Source: Gehongia tenuis (GTDB taxonomy: Bacteria > Bacillota > Clostridia > Christensenellales > NSJ-53). From it: a stretch of 64,000 bases of DNA. The stretch lies in assembly GCF_014384795.1 (NCBI RefSeq), contig NZ_JACRSR010000001.1, forward strand, positions 496,001 through 560,000. Direction: 5' to 3'. Position numbers and translations under genes: made by a program. Numbering within the stretch: position 1 is the stretch's first letter; every line of letters begins with the position of its first letter. Shown in pieces: positions 8,267-16,118 of this stretch. Below the pieces are notes generated by a model. The model had not been told where the DNA came from and made no database searches. It saw nothing but the letters and a program-made list of their open reading frames with translations.

Positions 8267-8300
8267 AAAAATGGGCCCCCTGCAAAGGGGGCCCATTTTT
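8267..8300. terminator. Bidirectional terminator between convergent genes
   Basis: A 14-bp perfect stem (AAAAATGGGCCCCC pairing with GGGGGCCCATTTTT) encloses a TGCAAA loop. It gives a T tract on both strands and separates the sugar operon from the minus-strand peptidase. Confidence 0.93.
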
Positions 8301-8308
8301 GGGTTCGC

Positions 8309-9424
8309 TTAGAGGATCAGCTCCCGGAGCACCCGGGCGGCGCTCACAAATTCGGCAATGGACAGGGATTCGTCGGTGGTGTGCACGTCCTTCATGCCTG
8401 AGCCGATATTGAAGGAGACGAGGCCCTGGGCATTGAACACGTTGGAATCGCTGCCGCCGCCGCAGGAGACGAACTCCGGGGTGACGCCCGCCCGACGGCA
8501 GGCTTCCGCCACCCGCACCACCTGGGGATCATCGCCGGGAATATCGTAGGGCACGTAGCCCTCCCGCACCGTGCATTCCAGCCGTGCGCCGTATTCATCC
8601 GCCGCGGACTGCAGAGCCTGCACCAGTTCGTTGGTGTGGCCGGCCAGCTTCACCTTGGAACGGCTTCTCACCTCGATGACGATCTCCGCCTCCGGAGATA
8701 CGATGTTGGTGGGGCCCACGGCCCGGAAGGTGCCGATGTTGGCGGTGGTCTCCTCGTCCACCCGTAAAAGCTTCATGCGGGACACCGCCGCGGCGCCCAC
8801 CATGATGGCGCTGACGCCCGCTTCGGGCGCGATGCCGGCATGGGCGGGCACGCCGTGGATCTTTGCCCGGATCTCCATCATGCCCGGGCCCCGGATGGGC
8901 ATGACGCCGGGGGACCCCACATAGTCAACGGACAGGGCCAGCCTCGATTTCACCCGGGAGATGTCGAAGGTTTTGGCGCCCATGAGGCCCACCTCCTCCT
9001 TGACGGTGAACAAAAGCTCCACCGGCCGGTGGGGGAGTCCCTCCTCCAGCACGGCGCGAAGGGCCTCCAGGATGGCCGTGATGCCCGCCTTGTCGTCCCC
9101 CCCGAGGATGGTGCCGTCCCGGCTTTTCACAAAGCCGTCCTCCACGTAGGGATCGATGCCCCGGCCGGGCACCACCGTGTCCATGTGCGCGCACAGGAGG
9201 ATGGGTTCGCCCTGCATTGTGCCGGGCAGATAGGCGTACAGATTGCCCGCGTCGGAGCCCGCCGCCTCGCCGCCCCCGGCCCATTCCACCGAAAGGCCGG
9301 CGAAAGCGCCGAGATCCTTCAGCAAAACCTCGGCAAAGGCCCGCTCATTTCCCGATTCGCTGTCCACCCGCACATAATCCATAAACTTTTGCAGCATCCT
9401 TTGGGGATCGATCAATGCCAACAC
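8309..9424 (-). CDS. M20 family metallopeptidase (PepT-like tripeptidase)
   Basis: This is a cytoplasmic di-zinc aminopeptidase/carboxypeptidase, 371 aa. Metal and catalytic residues are in order: H80 and D82 in CAHMDTV, D110-D111 in LGGDDKAG, E143-E144 in VKEEVGL, D167 in SVDYVG and a late histidine in KDVHTTDE. A lid/dimerisation insert with GVPAHAGIAPEAG sits mid-protein. The family is closest to peptidase T-like proteins, so cleavage of short peptides is likely. The GTG start lies one base after the stop of the upstream NYN gene, so the pair is probably co-transcribed. ATG at 9397 is a later alternative start. Confidence 0.88.
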   Translation of the reverse strand: MLALIDPQRMLQKFMDYVRVDSESGNERAFAEVLLKDLGAFAGLSVEWAGGGEAAGSDAGNLYAYLPGTMQGEPILLCAHMDTVVPGRGIDPYVEDGFVKSRDGTILGGDDKAGITAILEALRAVLEEGLPHRPVELLFTVKEEVGLMGAKTFDISRVKSRLALSVDYVGSPGVMPIRGPGMMEIRAKIHGVPAHAGIAPEAGVSAIMVGAAAVSRMKLLRVDEETTANIGTFRAVGPTNIVSPEAEIVIEVRSRSKVKLAGHTNELVQALQSAADEYGARLECTVREGYVPYDIPGDDPQVVRVAEACRRAGVTPEFVSCGGGSDSNVFNAQGLVSFNIGSGMKDVHTTDESLSIAEFVSAARVLRELIL

Positions 9425-9425
9425 C

Positions 9426-10175
9426 TCATTTCGTTTTGGTCAGCTTGCGGGATTCCCGCACAAAGATATTCTTGCCGTTGCCGTCTTTGCTGGATACGGA
9501 CTTGATCTCAAAGGCGTTGAGGGAGCTGATGAACCGGGTCAGCTTCTTGAAGCCATAGTTGCGCACGTCAAAATCGGGGTAGCGCTTGATAAGAATGTTG
9601 CCGATGTTGCTCACGCTGGTCCAGCCGTCATCGTCGGAGGTCTCGTCCACGATGGTGCGCATGGCCTTGCGGATGGCGTCGAGGGGGATGCGCTCCGAGG
9701 CGTAGGCCGCGTCCTCGGTGGGGGCGGCGCACTCGGTGGCCTGAGCCAGCACCTCCAGGTATTTAAACTTGTTGCAGGCGGCCACGAAGGGGCTGGGCGT
9801 TTTCTTCTCGCCCATGCCGACGACCACCTTGCCCGCCTCCCGTAGCCGGGACGCCAGGCGGGTGAAGTCACTGTCGCTGGATACGATGCAAAACCCCTCC
9901 ACATTGCCGGTGTAGAGGATGTCCATGGCGTCGATGATCATGGCCGAATCGGTGGCGTTCTTGCCGGTGGTGTAGCCGTACTGCTGGATGGGGGTGATGG
10001 AGTGCTCGAGGAGCACGCTCTTCCAGGAACCCAGGGCCGGCTTGGTCCAATCGCCATAGATGCGCTTATAGGTGATGACGCCATCGTTGGACAGCTCGTC
10101 CAGGATGAACTTGATGTATTTTTCCGAAACATTGTCCGCGTCGATGAGCACGGCAAAACGGTTGTCGTTGGACAT
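9426..10175 (-). CDS. NYN domain ribonuclease-like protein with OST-HTH/LOTUS domain
   Basis: The N-terminal NYN domain (about 1-135) is a PIN-like nuclease fold. Its acidic residues are present: D12 and D14 in LIDADN, D76 and D82 in ATDSAMIIDAMD, and D101/D103 in SSDSDF. The C-terminal part (about 165-249) reads as an OST-HTH/LOTUS RNA-binding domain (DGWTSVSNIGNILIKRYPDFDVRNYGFKKLTRFISSL). ATG 10175 was chosen because GAGGTG precedes it and because the promoter at 10207-10235 lies over the upstream in-frame starts. Such proteins are called limkain-type or DUF88. An RNA-cleaving or RNA-binding role is inferred from the fold. Substrate RNAs are unknown. It precedes the M20 peptidase gene with one base between them. 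Confidence 0.85.
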   Translation of the reverse strand: MSNDNRFAVLIDADNVSEKYIKFILDELSNDGVITYKRIYGDWTKPALGSWKSVLLEHSITPIQQYGYTTGKNATDSAMIIDAMDILYTGNVEGFCIVSSDSDFTRLASRLREAGKVVVGMGEKKTPSPFVAACNKFKYLEVLAQATECAAPTEDAAYASERIPLDAIRKAMRTIVDETSDDDGWTSVSNIGNILIKRYPDFDVRNYGFKKLTRFISSLNAFEIKSVSSKDGNGKNIFVRESRKLTKTK

Positions 10176-10206
10176 AGAGCACCTCAAATCATAGTTTGTC
10201 CCTTCC

Positions 10207-10235
10207 ATATTATGCCTCAAAACGGCTTTCGTCAA
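10207..10235 (-). promoter_or_regulatory. Promoter of the NYN-peptidase operon
   Basis: On the minus strand TTGACG (10235-10230) and TAATAT (10212-10207) are exactly 17 bases apart. The predicted start near 10200 fits the ATG at 10175. No terminator hairpin is visible between the preceding MaoC gene and this promoter, so read-through from the AT-rich operon is possible. Confidence 0.7.
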
Positions 10236-10277
10236 TGCTGAAAGGCAAAGTGCGGCAAAACCGGGGGCAGAGCCAAA

Positions 10278-10691
10278 TCAGCGAACACCTACCTGCATTT
10301 TTCCGCGGCAAACTTTTTTGTTATTCTGATTGTATATGCTAAGACTGATTTCTATGAACGAAAACTGCTCATTGATTGCAGTGATTTCACCGCGCAGCAC
10401 AAGCCCGTCGCCCACCAGCACCGGAGCCACGAACTTGACTTCCACTGAGTGAATTAGGCTGCGTTCCCCGGGAAGGTAAACACCTGCCAATGTCGATAAA
10501 AATGAAGCCGTCAGCATTCCATAGACGACACGCTCGGCAAATCCGTGTTCATTTGCGTAGGCTGTATCGCGGTGCAGAGGATTCTCGTCCCCAGTAATTT
10601 CCCGAAACTGGTCCATCATTTTTGGGGTTATGGAAAAGGACAGCTCCTGCTTCATTCCCAGGGATAGATCCTTCAGCTGATAATGGTTCAA
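10278..10691 (-). CDS. MaoC-like hotdog-fold hydratase/dehydratase
   Basis: This short MaoC-family protein (137 aa) carries the (R)-hydratase signature ITGDENPLHRDTAYA with the catalytic aspartate and histidine, followed by VVYGMLTASFLSTLAG. The family adds or removes water at the 2,3-bond of enoyl or 3-hydroxyacyl thioesters on CoA or ACP. In this operon an ACP-bound substrate is plausible. The TTG at 10691 overlaps the upstream stop as TTGA and has GGAGG eight bases before it, so it was preferred to ATG 10706, which lacks a good ribosome site. It is the last gene of the operon. The thioester substrate is unknown. Confidence 0.82.
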   Translation of the reverse strand: MNHYQLKDLSLGMKQELSFSITPKMMDQFREITGDENPLHRDTAYANEHGFAERVVYGMLTASFLSTLAGVYLPGERSLIHSVEVKFVAPVLVGDGLVLRGEITAINEQFSFIEISLSIYNQNNKKVCRGKMQVGVR

Positions 10692-11614
10692 GACAGTTTC
10701 CTCCATGTCTTCAGTACTCGGTCGGCTATTGCCTCAGCATCGAGGCCGTTCATCCGATACATTTGTTTCAATGTGCCGTATCCCTGAGAGAACACACCGG
10801 CTAAACCAATCCGGCAAAGCACCGCATGTTCAGGAAGCTCGCACAAAACTTCGGCAACGGCACTGCCCAGTCCGCCCGTGATGCTATGCTCTTCCACCGT
10901 TGCCAGCAGACGTACTTTCGCCGCAAGTTTTAAAACGGTCTCACTGTCAAAAGGCTTGATGGAGGAAAAAACATAGACGGCAGTTGAAATGCCGAGTGTT
11001 GTCAGCTTTTGCGCCGCGGCCAGGGCCTGTTCGGCAATGCTGCCCGTGGTAATGATTGCCGCATCGGTGCCATCCGCGATTTGCTGCGCCTGATAGGGAT
11101 ATCCGCTGCGGGACGCCGGGAAAAAATCCTTTTCTCCGTTCATCCCCATTCGAATATATACAGGCCCCTCAATTTTGTATGCCTCGGCCACAGCAGCCTC
11201 CACCTCGGCCGGCGAAGCGGGTGACAGAATGGTCAAGTTGGGCAATGCCCGTAGATTTGCCAAATCTTCCGTCGCATGATGAGTTGAACCCAGATTGCTG
11301 ATGGACATACCGCCGCCGCTTGCGACCAATTTTACATTTCTGCATGGGAAGCATACATCATCACGGATGAACTCGTATGCACGATAGGCAAGAAAGGAGC
11401 CGGCCGTCAGAACGAAGGGAATATAACCACAGGTTGATAATCCGGCGCCCATAGCCACCATATTTTGTTCAGCAATACCAACGTTGAAAAAACGTTCTGG
11501 GAAATCACGCTGAAACAGCCAATCATAATCGGTGCCGTTATCCGCAAGGACGGAGACCACACGGTCATCTTCCTGGGCAAGTTTATTCAGCGCATTGATA
11601 TATGCTCTTTGCAT
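10688..11614 (-). CDS. Transketolase C-terminal subunit (split transketolase, pyrimidine-binding)
   Basis: This 308-aa protein holds the middle and C-terminal domains of a split transketolase. The catalytic glutamate that activates thiamine diphosphate is in NVGIAEQNM. GSTHHATEDLANLRALPNLTILSPASPAE is the typical pyrimidine-domain segment, and the last 130 residues form the transketolase C domain (VEEHSITGGLGSAVAEVL). AGGAGGA at 11623-11629 is eight bases before ATG 11614, which overlaps the N-subunit gene by 32 bases. Split transketolases move two-carbon ketol groups. In biosynthetic clusters they make two-carbon-branched sugars or feed two-carbon units to carrier proteins. Which applies here is unknown. 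Confidence 0.9.
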   Translation of the reverse strand: MQRAYINALNKLAQEDDRVVSVLADNGTDYDWLFQRDFPERFFNVGIAEQNMVAMGAGLSTCGYIPFVLTAGSFLAYRAYEFIRDDVCFPCRNVKLVASGGGMSISNLGSTHHATEDLANLRALPNLTILSPASPAEVEAAVAEAYKIEGPVYIRMGMNGEKDFFPASRSGYPYQAQQIADGTDAAIITTGSIAEQALAAAQKLTTLGISTAVYVFSSIKPFDSETVLKLAAKVRLLATVEEHSITGGLGSAVAEVLCELPEHAVLCRIGLAGVFSQGYGTLKQMYRMNGLDAEAIADRVLKTWRKLS

Positions 11615-12437
11615 GATCAACTTCCTCCTGACTTATGTCCAATTCAGCCATAAATGTCTTGAGTTCCTTTTTCCCCGGCATGCGATAATGCCAGACAGGG
11701 TTATTTTCCATGATCGATACACCCTTGCCCTTGACAGTTTTTGCAACAATCGCAAGCGGCTTGTCCTCGTGGGACCGTCTGTGGGACAAGATCTGAGTCA
11801 ACGCTTCTAGATCGTGACCGTCGACACTCACAACATCCCATCCGAAACTACGCCATTTATCCTCCCACGACGATATGCCGGCAATTTCGCTGACGGTGGC
11901 CATTTTCTGTAAACCGTTGACATCGACGATGGCGATGAGCCTGCCCAGTTTTAAGGCGGAAGCAGCAATAACCGCTTCCCAAACGCTGCCTTCCTCACAT
12001 TCGCCGTCGCCCAGCAAAACAAATGTCTCAAAATCTGCATGGGACATTTTGCTGGCAAGCGCCGTGCCCACGCCAAAAGACAGGCCGTGTCCCAGTGAAC
12101 CGGTGGGGGTTTCAATACCTGGAATACTTTCACCGGAAGGTTCGCCGCCGAGAACGGAGTGAGGCTTGGCATACCCCGACAAAACATCTTCTCCAAAAAA
12201 CCCCACATGTGACAAAACCGTATAACAAGCGAGCGCCGCGTGCCCCTTACTGAGGATCAGTCTGTCACGATCGGCCCACAATGGTTCATTGCAGCGAAAA
12301 TTCATAGTCTTTCTAGCATAAAGGGTATACAGGATCTCGAGAGAAGAAAATGAAGACGCCAAATGACCGCCGCCGCCTGCGCAGGCTGTCAAAAAAATCT
12401 TTTTGCGCAATCCGCGCAGAATATCTGCTTCGTTCAT
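11583..12437 (-). CDS. Transketolase N-terminal subunit (split transketolase, TPP pyrophosphate-binding)
   Basis: This 284-aa subunit binds thiamine diphosphate. It shows GGGGHLASSFSSLEIL, LSKGHAALACY, TPTGSLGHGLS and the thiamine motif GDGECEEGSVWEA followed about 25 residues later by VNGLQ, matching the GDG-x-N pattern. It pairs with the overlapping C-terminal subunit gene. AGGAGG precedes the ATG, which overlaps the SGNH gene stop as ATGA. A housekeeping transketolase would not be expected in an acyl-carrier operon, and the AT-rich composition supports acquisition with its neighbours. I infer a dedicated biosynthetic role. Confidence 0.9.
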   Translation of the reverse strand: MNEADILRGLRKKIFLTACAGGGGHLASSFSSLEILYTLYARKTMNFRCNEPLWADRDRLILSKGHAALACYTVLSHVGFFGEDVLSGYAKPHSVLGGEPSGESIPGIETPTGSLGHGLSFGVGTALASKMSHADFETFVLLGDGECEEGSVWEAVIAASALKLGRLIAIVDVNGLQKMATVSEIAGISSWEDKWRSFGWDVVSVDGHDLEALTQILSHRRSHEDKPLAIVAKTVKGKGVSIMENNPVWHYRMPGKKELKTFMAELDISQEEVDHAKSIYQCAE

Positions 12438-13537
12438 TGCTCTGCCTCCTTGGTGATATTATTGGTGATGCAATATTCGCTTATGAAGTTTGTTTCCGCT
12501 TCTTGATAGATTCGATAATCTTCTTCCCACGAAGAGAATGCAGGATCCCCCCGGTGATCGGGAAGTTCGAAATTGTCATGAATATATTTTGACACAAAAT
12601 CGGTGTATTTAATAGCGCCAAAAATATTCACATGATTTTTATCGTATAGATCCATGTCAGCATCCAATCCGATTTCCTCATAATAGTCATTGGTATCCAG
12701 AAAATCGTAGCCATATGATCCAATAAGATCTTCAACCGAATTGTATAGGGCCTTCACGCTGCTGTCTTTTTCAGAAAACGCATTGACCAAAAATAAAGCG
12801 TTCAAATTTTCAGCTTTGCAATAATCCAATAAATCCCGCAGGGTGCTTTCCAGTTCAGGCGTTAATTCGCAGCGCTCGGTTACCATGGAATAATCCGTCA
12901 AAGTTTGAGGCACAGGCGGCGAATTATAAAAATAAAAGCCTTTCATATGCCGTGCATATAGATTTTCCTGGGGACGATAGGAATATCGGTCGATTTCACG
13001 CCAGTTTCCATGATAGTAGATCAGATCTAAATACATTGAAGCTGTGTTTTTAGGCACCAGTCCATTTTTTTCGATACTGTAATGAACCATATTGATTCGG
13101 TTCAAAGAATAAGGCATGGCATCCGTATAAATCCGGACATATTCTTCTGAATAAAATGAGGGGTTATGCTGCATGATTTCTGCGGCCCGCAGATCAATAA
13201 CGTACAGTTTGGCTGTCTCATGCCTGCGGGACTCTTCAATTAGATATTTAATCACCGAAGGCGACATGGAATCGCCGGAATAGTTGAAGGAAGTATAGCC
13301 GTACTCATTCCAAGCACGCATGGGAATCCAGTAAATATATGTGGAACTTCCGCCAATGCATACGGCATCGATGGGCGTTGTGTGTTGTTCATAGCCATTT
13401 TTATTCTTTTTAAAGGCATCGTGTTGACGGCGGACTACGTAGGAAACGGATGCAAATAGAACGGAAAAAATAACGGTAAATATAATAACGTGAATCAGCC
13501 AACGACCTTTTTTGGGAGTAGATTCCATGAATGACAT
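12434..13537 (-). CDS. Membrane-anchored SGNH/AlgJ-DltD-like protein, MBOAT partner
   Basis: One N-terminal helix (WLIHVIIFTVIFSVLFASVSYVV, about 13-35) anchors a large extracytoplasmic domain. Residues 60-67 (CIGGSSTY) resemble the serine-containing block I of SGNH hydrolases, and D299 with H302 in DKNHVNIFGA resemble the last catalytic block. The family accompanies MBOAT acyltransferases (AlgJ with AlgI, DltD with DltB) and completes transfer of the acyl group outside the membrane. It lies 11 bases after the MBOAT gene. Sequence is otherwise divergent, so the fold is inferred from motifs, length (367 aa) and partner. ATG 13528 is an alternative start. Confidence 0.75.
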   Translation of the reverse strand: MSFMESTPKKGRWLIHVIIFTVIFSVLFASVSYVVRRQHDAFKKNKNGYEQHTTPIDAVCIGGSSTYIYWIPMRAWNEYGYTSFNYSGDSMSPSVIKYLIEESRRHETAKLYVIDLRAAEIMQHNPSFYSEEYVRIYTDAMPYSLNRINMVHYSIEKNGLVPKNTASMYLDLIYYHGNWREIDRYSYRPQENLYARHMKGFYFYNSPPVPQTLTDYSMVTERCELTPELESTLRDLLDYCKAENLNALFLVNAFSEKDSSVKALYNSVEDLIGSYGYDFLDTNDYYEEIGLDADMDLYDKNHVNIFGAIKYTDFVSKYIHDNFELPDHRGDPAFSSWEEDYRIYQEAETNFISEYCITNNITKEAEQ

Positions 13538-13548
13538 GTCCTTTCGTT

Positions 13549-15081
13549 TTAAAACTGCTTATAGATAAAGCCAGCTTCGTTGTATCCCGGACCATAGATG
13601 CCGAAGATCAACACCACAAAGATACCTGTCAGCAGGACAAGATACTGAAAAACAATATTTTGCCGGCTCAAGGCGTTGCGGAGCTGTTTGCCCTGCTCAT
13701 GCAGGATGCCAACACAGACCAAAACCAAGAATCCGACTGCCAATATGAAAAAGTCGTAGATATCAAGCCCCATATTGAGCAGCGAACCGTCGGTGAAAAT
13801 CCATGGATTTATGCCGCCGCTGAACATTCTGGAAAAAACATCGATGCCTCCGCTCACGGAGCCCGCACGCACAAAAATCCAGCTGCAGCACATGGCCAGC
13901 AGGGTGCGGATGCGGCAAAACAAACGGTAGCTGAAGCAGTCCACGCGAATATGCAGCAAGTTCGTCAACCTCTTGAGCAGCGGCGAAAGAAGTTCTCCAG
14001 AAATGATGAAGAATCCCGGTATTAATCCGGAGGCGAGGATGAACGTTGCGCTGCCGCCATGCCAAAGGCCAATGGATATCCACAGCGCCGACATGCCAAG
14101 ACATACGGGCAGTTTTTTCCCATATACTTTTCCAAGATGTTTCTTGGATTTTTTTGTAAAACGCTGCATGAAACCGGATTTCAACAGGGGATACATCACA
14201 TAGGTCTTGAACCAAAGGCCCATGGTGATATGCCAGCGTCTCCAAAATTCCGACAAGGATAATGACGCGAAGGGCACATTAAAATTCTCGGGCAATGTGA
14301 TGCCAAAGCATTCCGATACGCCCAGCACGATATTCATGCAGCCGGCAAAGTCATTATAAAGCTGAAAGGCGTACAACAGTATTGCAACGACCCAGAATAA
14401 TCCCGCATAGTTCTCCGGCGCGTCAAAAAGGGCGCCAACAAAAATGCCTGCCCGGTCCGCCAGCACCATTTTCTGAAAGCATCCCCACAGTATCCGCTCC
14501 GCACCGTGCAGCACCCGTTTCGGATCGAAGGGAGGCGGGCTGCGAAACTGTGGTTCCATGCTGTCATAGTTTACAATGGGTCCGCTGGTTAGCTGGGGAA
14601 AATAACTGGCTACCAGGAATAATCGAAAATAATTGCGCGCATATGGGTACTTTTCCCAGTAGACATCAATCAGATAGCCCACCAGGGACAAAGTGAAATA
14701 GGAAATGCCGATGGGGCCCCAAACCGCGTAGGCAATCAAGGTTACGTCATTTCCGGAAATAGCATGATACAGCTTCTTCAGAAGATTGAAAAATTCCATA
14801 TCTCTAAAGAAGAACAATGTGCCCAAAGTGGCTACAAGGAATGCCACCAAACAAAGACGACGCAGTGCAGCGCCTTTAACGCGCTGTATCAGATACGAAC
14901 CGCACCAAACGACAAAGACTTCCGCGCATAACACCAAAAGCATGGAAATACCTGAGGACAGGTAAACAAATGCTGCACTCAGTAGGGCTAGAAAACACCA
15001 TCTGATCCTGGCAGGCAGAATATAATACACGATCAGTGCGATTGGCAGTAAAACAAAAAAAGTCAAGGAAGTAATCGACAT
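13549..15081 (-). CDS. MBOAT family membrane O-acyltransferase (AlgI/DltB-like)
   Basis: This polytopic membrane protein of 510 aa has about ten hydrophobic segments. Conserved MBOAT blocks are clear: GISYFTLSLVGYLIDVY, FPQLTSGPIVNY, YNDFAGCMNIVLGV, LSEFWRRWHITMGLWFKTYVMYPL and the catalytic histidine H341 in SIGLWHGGSATF. The family moves an acyl group from a cytoplasmic thioester to an extracytoplasmic hydroxyl. AlgI uses an acetyl donor and DltB uses D-alanyl-DltC. A dedicated ACP is encoded two genes upstream, which makes an ACP-thioester donor likely here. The acceptor polymer is not identified because no glycosyltransferase is nearby. Confidence 0.93.
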   Translation of the reverse strand: MSITSLTFFVLLPIALIVYYILPARIRWCFLALLSAAFVYLSSGISMLLVLCAEVFVVWCGSYLIQRVKGAALRRLCLVAFLVATLGTLFFFRDMEFFNLLKKLYHAISGNDVTLIAYAVWGPIGISYFTLSLVGYLIDVYWEKYPYARNYFRLFLVASYFPQLTSGPIVNYDSMEPQFRSPPPFDPKRVLHGAERILWGCFQKMVLADRAGIFVGALFDAPENYAGLFWVVAILLYAFQLYNDFAGCMNIVLGVSECFGITLPENFNVPFASLSLSEFWRRWHITMGLWFKTYVMYPLLKSGFMQRFTKKSKKHLGKVYGKKLPVCLGMSALWISIGLWHGGSATFILASGLIPGFFIISGELLSPLLKRLTNLLHIRVDCFSYRLFCRIRTLLAMCCSWIFVRAGSVSGGIDVFSRMFSGGINPWIFTDGSLLNMGLDIYDFFILAVGFLVLVCVGILHEQGKQLRNALSRQNIVFQYLVLLTGIFVVLIFGIYGPGYNEAGFIYKQF

Positions 15082-15129
15082 TGGCTTATATAATCTTTCT
15101 GTAGTATGTGTTTTTGACCGTCAACGCGG

Positions 15130-15855
15130 TTAGCGCCCGCCGGTGATAAATATATTCTGACCATTGACTTGACCGCTGCCATCAGAAAGAAGGAAGCGGA
15201 TTGCCGGTATGATTTCGTCCACATGAAGCAGCCGCCCCGCGGGATTTTCGGCAGCATATTTTTTCACGAGTATTTCCGGCTGATTTTGAATATATTTGGT
15301 ATCGGTCCATGAGGGCGATACACCGTTCACTGTAATACCCTTGGCGGCATATTCACTCGCCAGCGAACGCATGAGTCCCAATAAAGCGTATTTTTCCGTC
15401 ATATAGTGAGCGCAGTAGGGCGCCGGCGGACCGGACAGAACGGAGGACAGCATCATGACGATTCGGCCGTAGCGCTGCTTAACCATCGCCGGCAGAAATG
15501 CCTGACAAATCAGTATGGTTGAGCGCAGCCCAATGATCAAAGCTTCATCGAAGGCTGAAATGGCCAACTTATGAAAATGACCATTTGTACAGGAAGGAGC
15601 CGCGAACTGAACGATCTGGCTGGGCGGACAATGAAACGTGTTGATCTGGTCGATCAGGGCGCCTATCTCTTCCTCTTGGGTCAGGTCAGCCTGCACAAGT
15701 ACAAGCTTATCGCCAAGAACGCTTTTTAAATGCTCCAATTTTCCGTTAAGCATACGGTAATGGGCATAAATACGGCCATAATCCTCCGCTGCGCATTCAA
15801 TCAAGCGCGTCCCCATATCTGAAGACGCGCCAACAACCAGCAGTGTTTTTGCCAT
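15130..15855 (-). CDS. Short-chain dehydrogenase/reductase
   Basis: This NAD(P)-dependent oxidoreductase (241 aa) has the Rossmann start VVGASSDMGTRL, a serine in MMLSSVLSGPP and the catalytic YMTEK in the YxxxK position, then the SDR segment GITVNGVSPSWTDT. FabG-type enzymes of this class reduce 3-ketoacyl-ACP, while others oxidise sugars or polyols. GGGAG lies just before ATG 15855. ATG 15876 overlaps the ACP stop as ATGA and is the alternative start. Its position directly after the ACP gene suggests an ACP-bound substrate, but this is inference. Confidence 0.88.
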   Translation of the reverse strand: MAKTLLVVGASSDMGTRLIECAAEDYGRIYAHYRMLNGKLEHLKSVLGDKLVLVQADLTQEEEIGALIDQINTFHCPPSQIVQFAAPSCTNGHFHKLAISAFDEALIIGLRSTILICQAFLPAMVKQRYGRIVMMLSSVLSGPPAPYCAHYMTEKYALLGLMRSLASEYAAKGITVNGVSPSWTDTKYIQNQPEILVKKYAAENPAGRLLHVDEIIPAIRFLLSDGSGQVNGQNIFITGGR

Positions 15856-15872
15856 GCGTTCTCCCTGACCGG

Positions 15873-16118
15873 TCATCGTCCGCAGCGTTCCTTTATGATA
15901 TCCACCATTTCACCTACGTTTTTCATGCCGGTCACTTCAGCCATTTTGAACTTCATACCAAATCTTTCCTCGATGGCCACTACGAGGTTGATATGCTCCA
16001 GACTGTCCCAGTCCTCAATATCACTCGACGTGGTATCGTTGCCTACCGTGATGGAATCATCATCAAATACGTCCCGAAAGACCTCATTCAGTTCCTCATA
16101 AATTGCTTCTTTTGTCAT
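15873..16118 (-). CDS. Acyl carrier protein
   Basis: This 81-aa acidic four-helix protein has the phosphopantetheine attachment serine in DIEDWDSLEHINLVVAIEERF, the classic DSL motif. It overlaps the FkbH-like gene by ATGA and has GGGAG upstream. Housekeeping AcpP normally sits among fatty-acid genes, whereas this one sits directly after an FkbH-like loader, the arrangement seen where glyceryl-ACP is made. It probably carries the group that the MBOAT protein later transfers. A phosphopantetheinyl transferase must come from elsewhere in the genome. Confidence 0.93.
   Translation of the reverse strand: MTKEAIYEELNEVFRDVFDDDSITVGNDTTSSDIEDWDSLEHINLVVAIEERFGMKFKMAEVTGMKNVGEMVDIIKERCGR

Noticed and set aside
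15082-15129. Internal promoter before the MBOAT gene (TTGACG)
   Set aside because: Only a poor -10 occurs at an unfavourable 15-base spacing. The TTGAC-G-GTCAA symmetry is short and may be chance, so the gene is treated as part of the operon.
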